A stretch of 64,000 nucleotides of DNA. Source: Diplonema japonicum (lineage: Eukaryota > Euglenozoa > Diplonemea > Diplonemida > Diplonemidae). Made by a program: the position numbers and the translations under genes. Below the pieces are notes generated by a model. It searched no databases, was not told the origin of the DNA, and saw nothing but the letters and a program-made list of their open reading frames with translations. The stretch spans positions 62,001 through 126,000 of the forward strand of contig OZ025705.1 of the NCBI GenBank assembly GCA_964019335.1. The letters are read 5' to 3'. Within the stretch, counting starts at the first letter, position 1. Every line of letters begins with the position of its first letter. This document shows, one piece after another, positions 62,700 through 64,000 of the stretch.

Positions 62700-64000
62700 C
62701 TAGGCTCTAGAGGCAAACGACAACCAAGGTGTCTCAACAGCTTTCTTCTCCTCATACGCACGAATCTTGTCCTCCTTCTGAAGAGTAAGCTCTATGTCGT
62801 CAAGCCCATTAACAAGACAGTGTTTCCTGAAAGGGTCAATCTCGAAAGGGATGGTGGTACCATCCTGCCTCTTAACCACTTGGTTGGGAAGGTCAACAGT
62901 GAAAGAATGACAAGATTCAGCATCGGCCATTAGAGAGTCGTGCGCGTCCTTTCCGACAACTATGGGCAACATTCCATTCTTGAAGCAGTTGTTGTAGAAA
63001 ATATCGGCGAAGCTAGTGCTGATCATACACTTCACACCAAGGTCAAGAAGGGCCCACGGTGCGTGCTCCCTTGAGCTCCCGCAGCCGAAGTTCTCGCCAA
63101 CAACAAGAATAGACCCACCTTTGTACTCAGGTGCGTTTAAGGGAAACTCCATGTTAGGGGAACCATCGTTGTTGTACCTAATCGGCTCGAAGCAGAATTT
63201 TCCAAGGCCGGTGCGTTTAATCGTTTTCAAGTGGTTTTTCGGGATGATGATGTCGGTGTCAATGTTGACCCTCTTTATGGGGACGGCCTTGCCTGTGAGC
63301 GTGGTGAACGCGCTCATTCCAATACGCTGTTCGCCTGCGGCGGTGCTGCACTGCCTACGCTGAGACTTTCTTACATCGGAGATCTTCCCGGTGATCGCGG
63401 CCACTGCGGCCATTCCTGGCGACGCAAGATGGGTCCTCCCCCGTGCTCCTTGCCTCCCTTCGAAGTTTCTGTTGCTAGTGCTGACGCACCTTTCCTCAGG
63501 GTTCAGCTTGTCGTCGTTCATACCCAAGCACATGGAGCATCCTGGTTCACGCCAATCGAATCCTGCATCGATGAGTACATCCGCCACACCTTCCTCTTCA
63601 GCTTGCTGCTTCACAAGCCCGCTTCCCGGTACCACTAAGGCGTGCACGTTGTTCGCAACCTTCTGGCCCTTCACCACCTCGGCCACAGCTCTGAGGTCTT
63701 CGATCCTTCCGTTTGTGCAGGAGCCGATGAACACCTTGTCGATGGCGATGCCTTCGATGAGCTCGCCGCCCTGCAGGCCCATGTACTTCAGGGCGTTTGC
63801 GATGCTCGCTTTTTGCTGGTCGGTCTCTCCGTCTTGGACTTGAGGGATCTTGCCGTTGATGGGGACTACCATCTCAGGGCTGGTGCCCCATGTGATCTGC
63901 GGTGCGATATCTTCCGCCTTGAGCTCCACCACTCGGTTGAACTCTGCGTCGTGGTCGCTGTGGAGGGTCTTCCAGTAGGCAACGGCTTTGTCCCATTCGG
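62700..64000 (-). CDS. 3-isopropylmalate dehydratase, fused LeuC-LeuD, 5' part outside window
   Basis: About 432 residues are visible; the frame is open to the window edge (reading [15 protein letters not shown] before the first internal Met at 63932). The enzyme isomerises 2- to 3-isopropylmalate in leucine synthesis. The LeuC part shows two of three 4Fe-4S regions: FIGSCTNGR and [11 protein letters not shown], plus [13 protein letters not shown] linker of about 25 residues ([13 protein letters not shown]) leads to Leu[18 protein letters not shown] and [17 protein letters not shown], the substrate-binding swivel domain. The LeuC-linker-LeuD order matches fungal Leu1 and many protists; bacteria usually have separate subunits. 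Parasitic trypanosomatids lack leucine synthesis, so this supports a free-living host. Confidence 0.95.
   Translation of the reverse strand, partial: EWDKAVAYWKTLHSDHDAEFNRVVELKAEDIAPQITWGTSPEMVVPINGKIPQVQDGETDQQKASIANALKYMGLQGGELIEGIAIDKVFIGSCTNGRIEDLRAVAEVVKGQKVANNVHALVVPGSGLVKQQAEEEGVADVLIDAGFDWREPGCSMCLGMNDDKLNPEERCVSTSNRNFEGRQGARGRTHLASPGMAAVAAITGKISDVRKSQRRQCSTAAGEQRIGMSAFTTLTGKAVPIKRVNIDTDIIIPKNHLKTIKRTGLGKFCFEPIRYNNDGSPNMEFPLNAPEYKGGSILVVGENFGCGSSREHAPWALLDLGVKCMISTSFADIFYNNCFKNGMLPIVVGKDAHDSLMADAESCHSFTVDLPNQVVKRQDGTTIPFEIDPFRKHCLVNGLDDIELTLQKEDKIRAYEEKKAVETPWLSFASRA

Noticed and set aside
1-64000. tRNA, rRNA, SL RNA and CRISPR arrays
   Set aside because: I looked for tRNA arms, rRNA-like blocks and spaced repeats and found none convincing. 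The GTT/AAT arrays are microsatellites.

Overview
The window is nuclear DNA from a eukaryote. It has spliceosomal introns, a PEN-2 gamma-secretase subunit, an Ost3/Ost6 oligosaccharyltransferase subunit, a peroxisomal-type carrier, a VPS9 Rab5 exchange factor and several classes of eukaryotic transposon. Intergenic DNA is extraordinarily rich in long mononucleotide runs of all four bases (A/T runs to about 35-40, G/C runs to about 20), often with blocks such as A-then-G or T-then-C side by side. Exons almost lack them.

Every recognisable host gene lies on the minus strand; only transposon-derived coding sequence lies on the plus strand. Most genes are single exons. Many are preceded, on their coding strand, by a long pyrimidine tract, then an AG, then a short A-rich leader ending at the ATG. 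This suggests directional, possibly polycistronic transcription with spliced-leader addition, as in Euglenozoa. The adenylate-cyclase-like gene resembles trypanosome cyclases around GYEV..IG-SFM, and a sugar dehydrogenase ends in the peroxisome/glycosome signal SKL. Leucine biosynthesis and Ost3/6 argue against a parasitic trypanosomatid. A free-living euglenozoan such as a diplonemid is my best guess; it is inference.

Layout: 1-808, 3' end of a non-LTR retrotransposon. 1021-2520, an MFS transporter. 12-23.4 kb, two paralogous RRM-like genes sharing a 311-bp block with no differences and an intron at the same site. 17.8-19.5 kb, a decayed piggyBac element. 23.6-27.4 kb, a small hypothetical gene, PEN-2, a 185-bp TTAA-flanked MITE and a PMP34-like carrier. 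27.4-44.6 kb is a gene desert of homopolymers, SINE-like repeats, a 673-bp inverted-repeat transposon and a tyrosine-recombinase element with inverted repeats. 44.6-64 kb is gene-dense: a hypothetical, a membrane-anchored methyltransferase, a coiled-coil protein, nitronate monooxygenase, a small-Tim-like protein, Ost3/6, a VPS9 protein, a hypothetical, a discoidin-domain protein with a polyglutamine tract, an L-xylulose-reductase-like SDR, a two-domain cyclase homologue and the fused LeuC-LeuD isopropylmalate dehydratase.

The host genes do not form one pathway. They are housekeeping functions (N-glycosylation, endosomal traffic, peroxisomal/glycosomal metabolism, leucine synthesis, signalling) arranged head to tail, as expected of a directional gene cluster.
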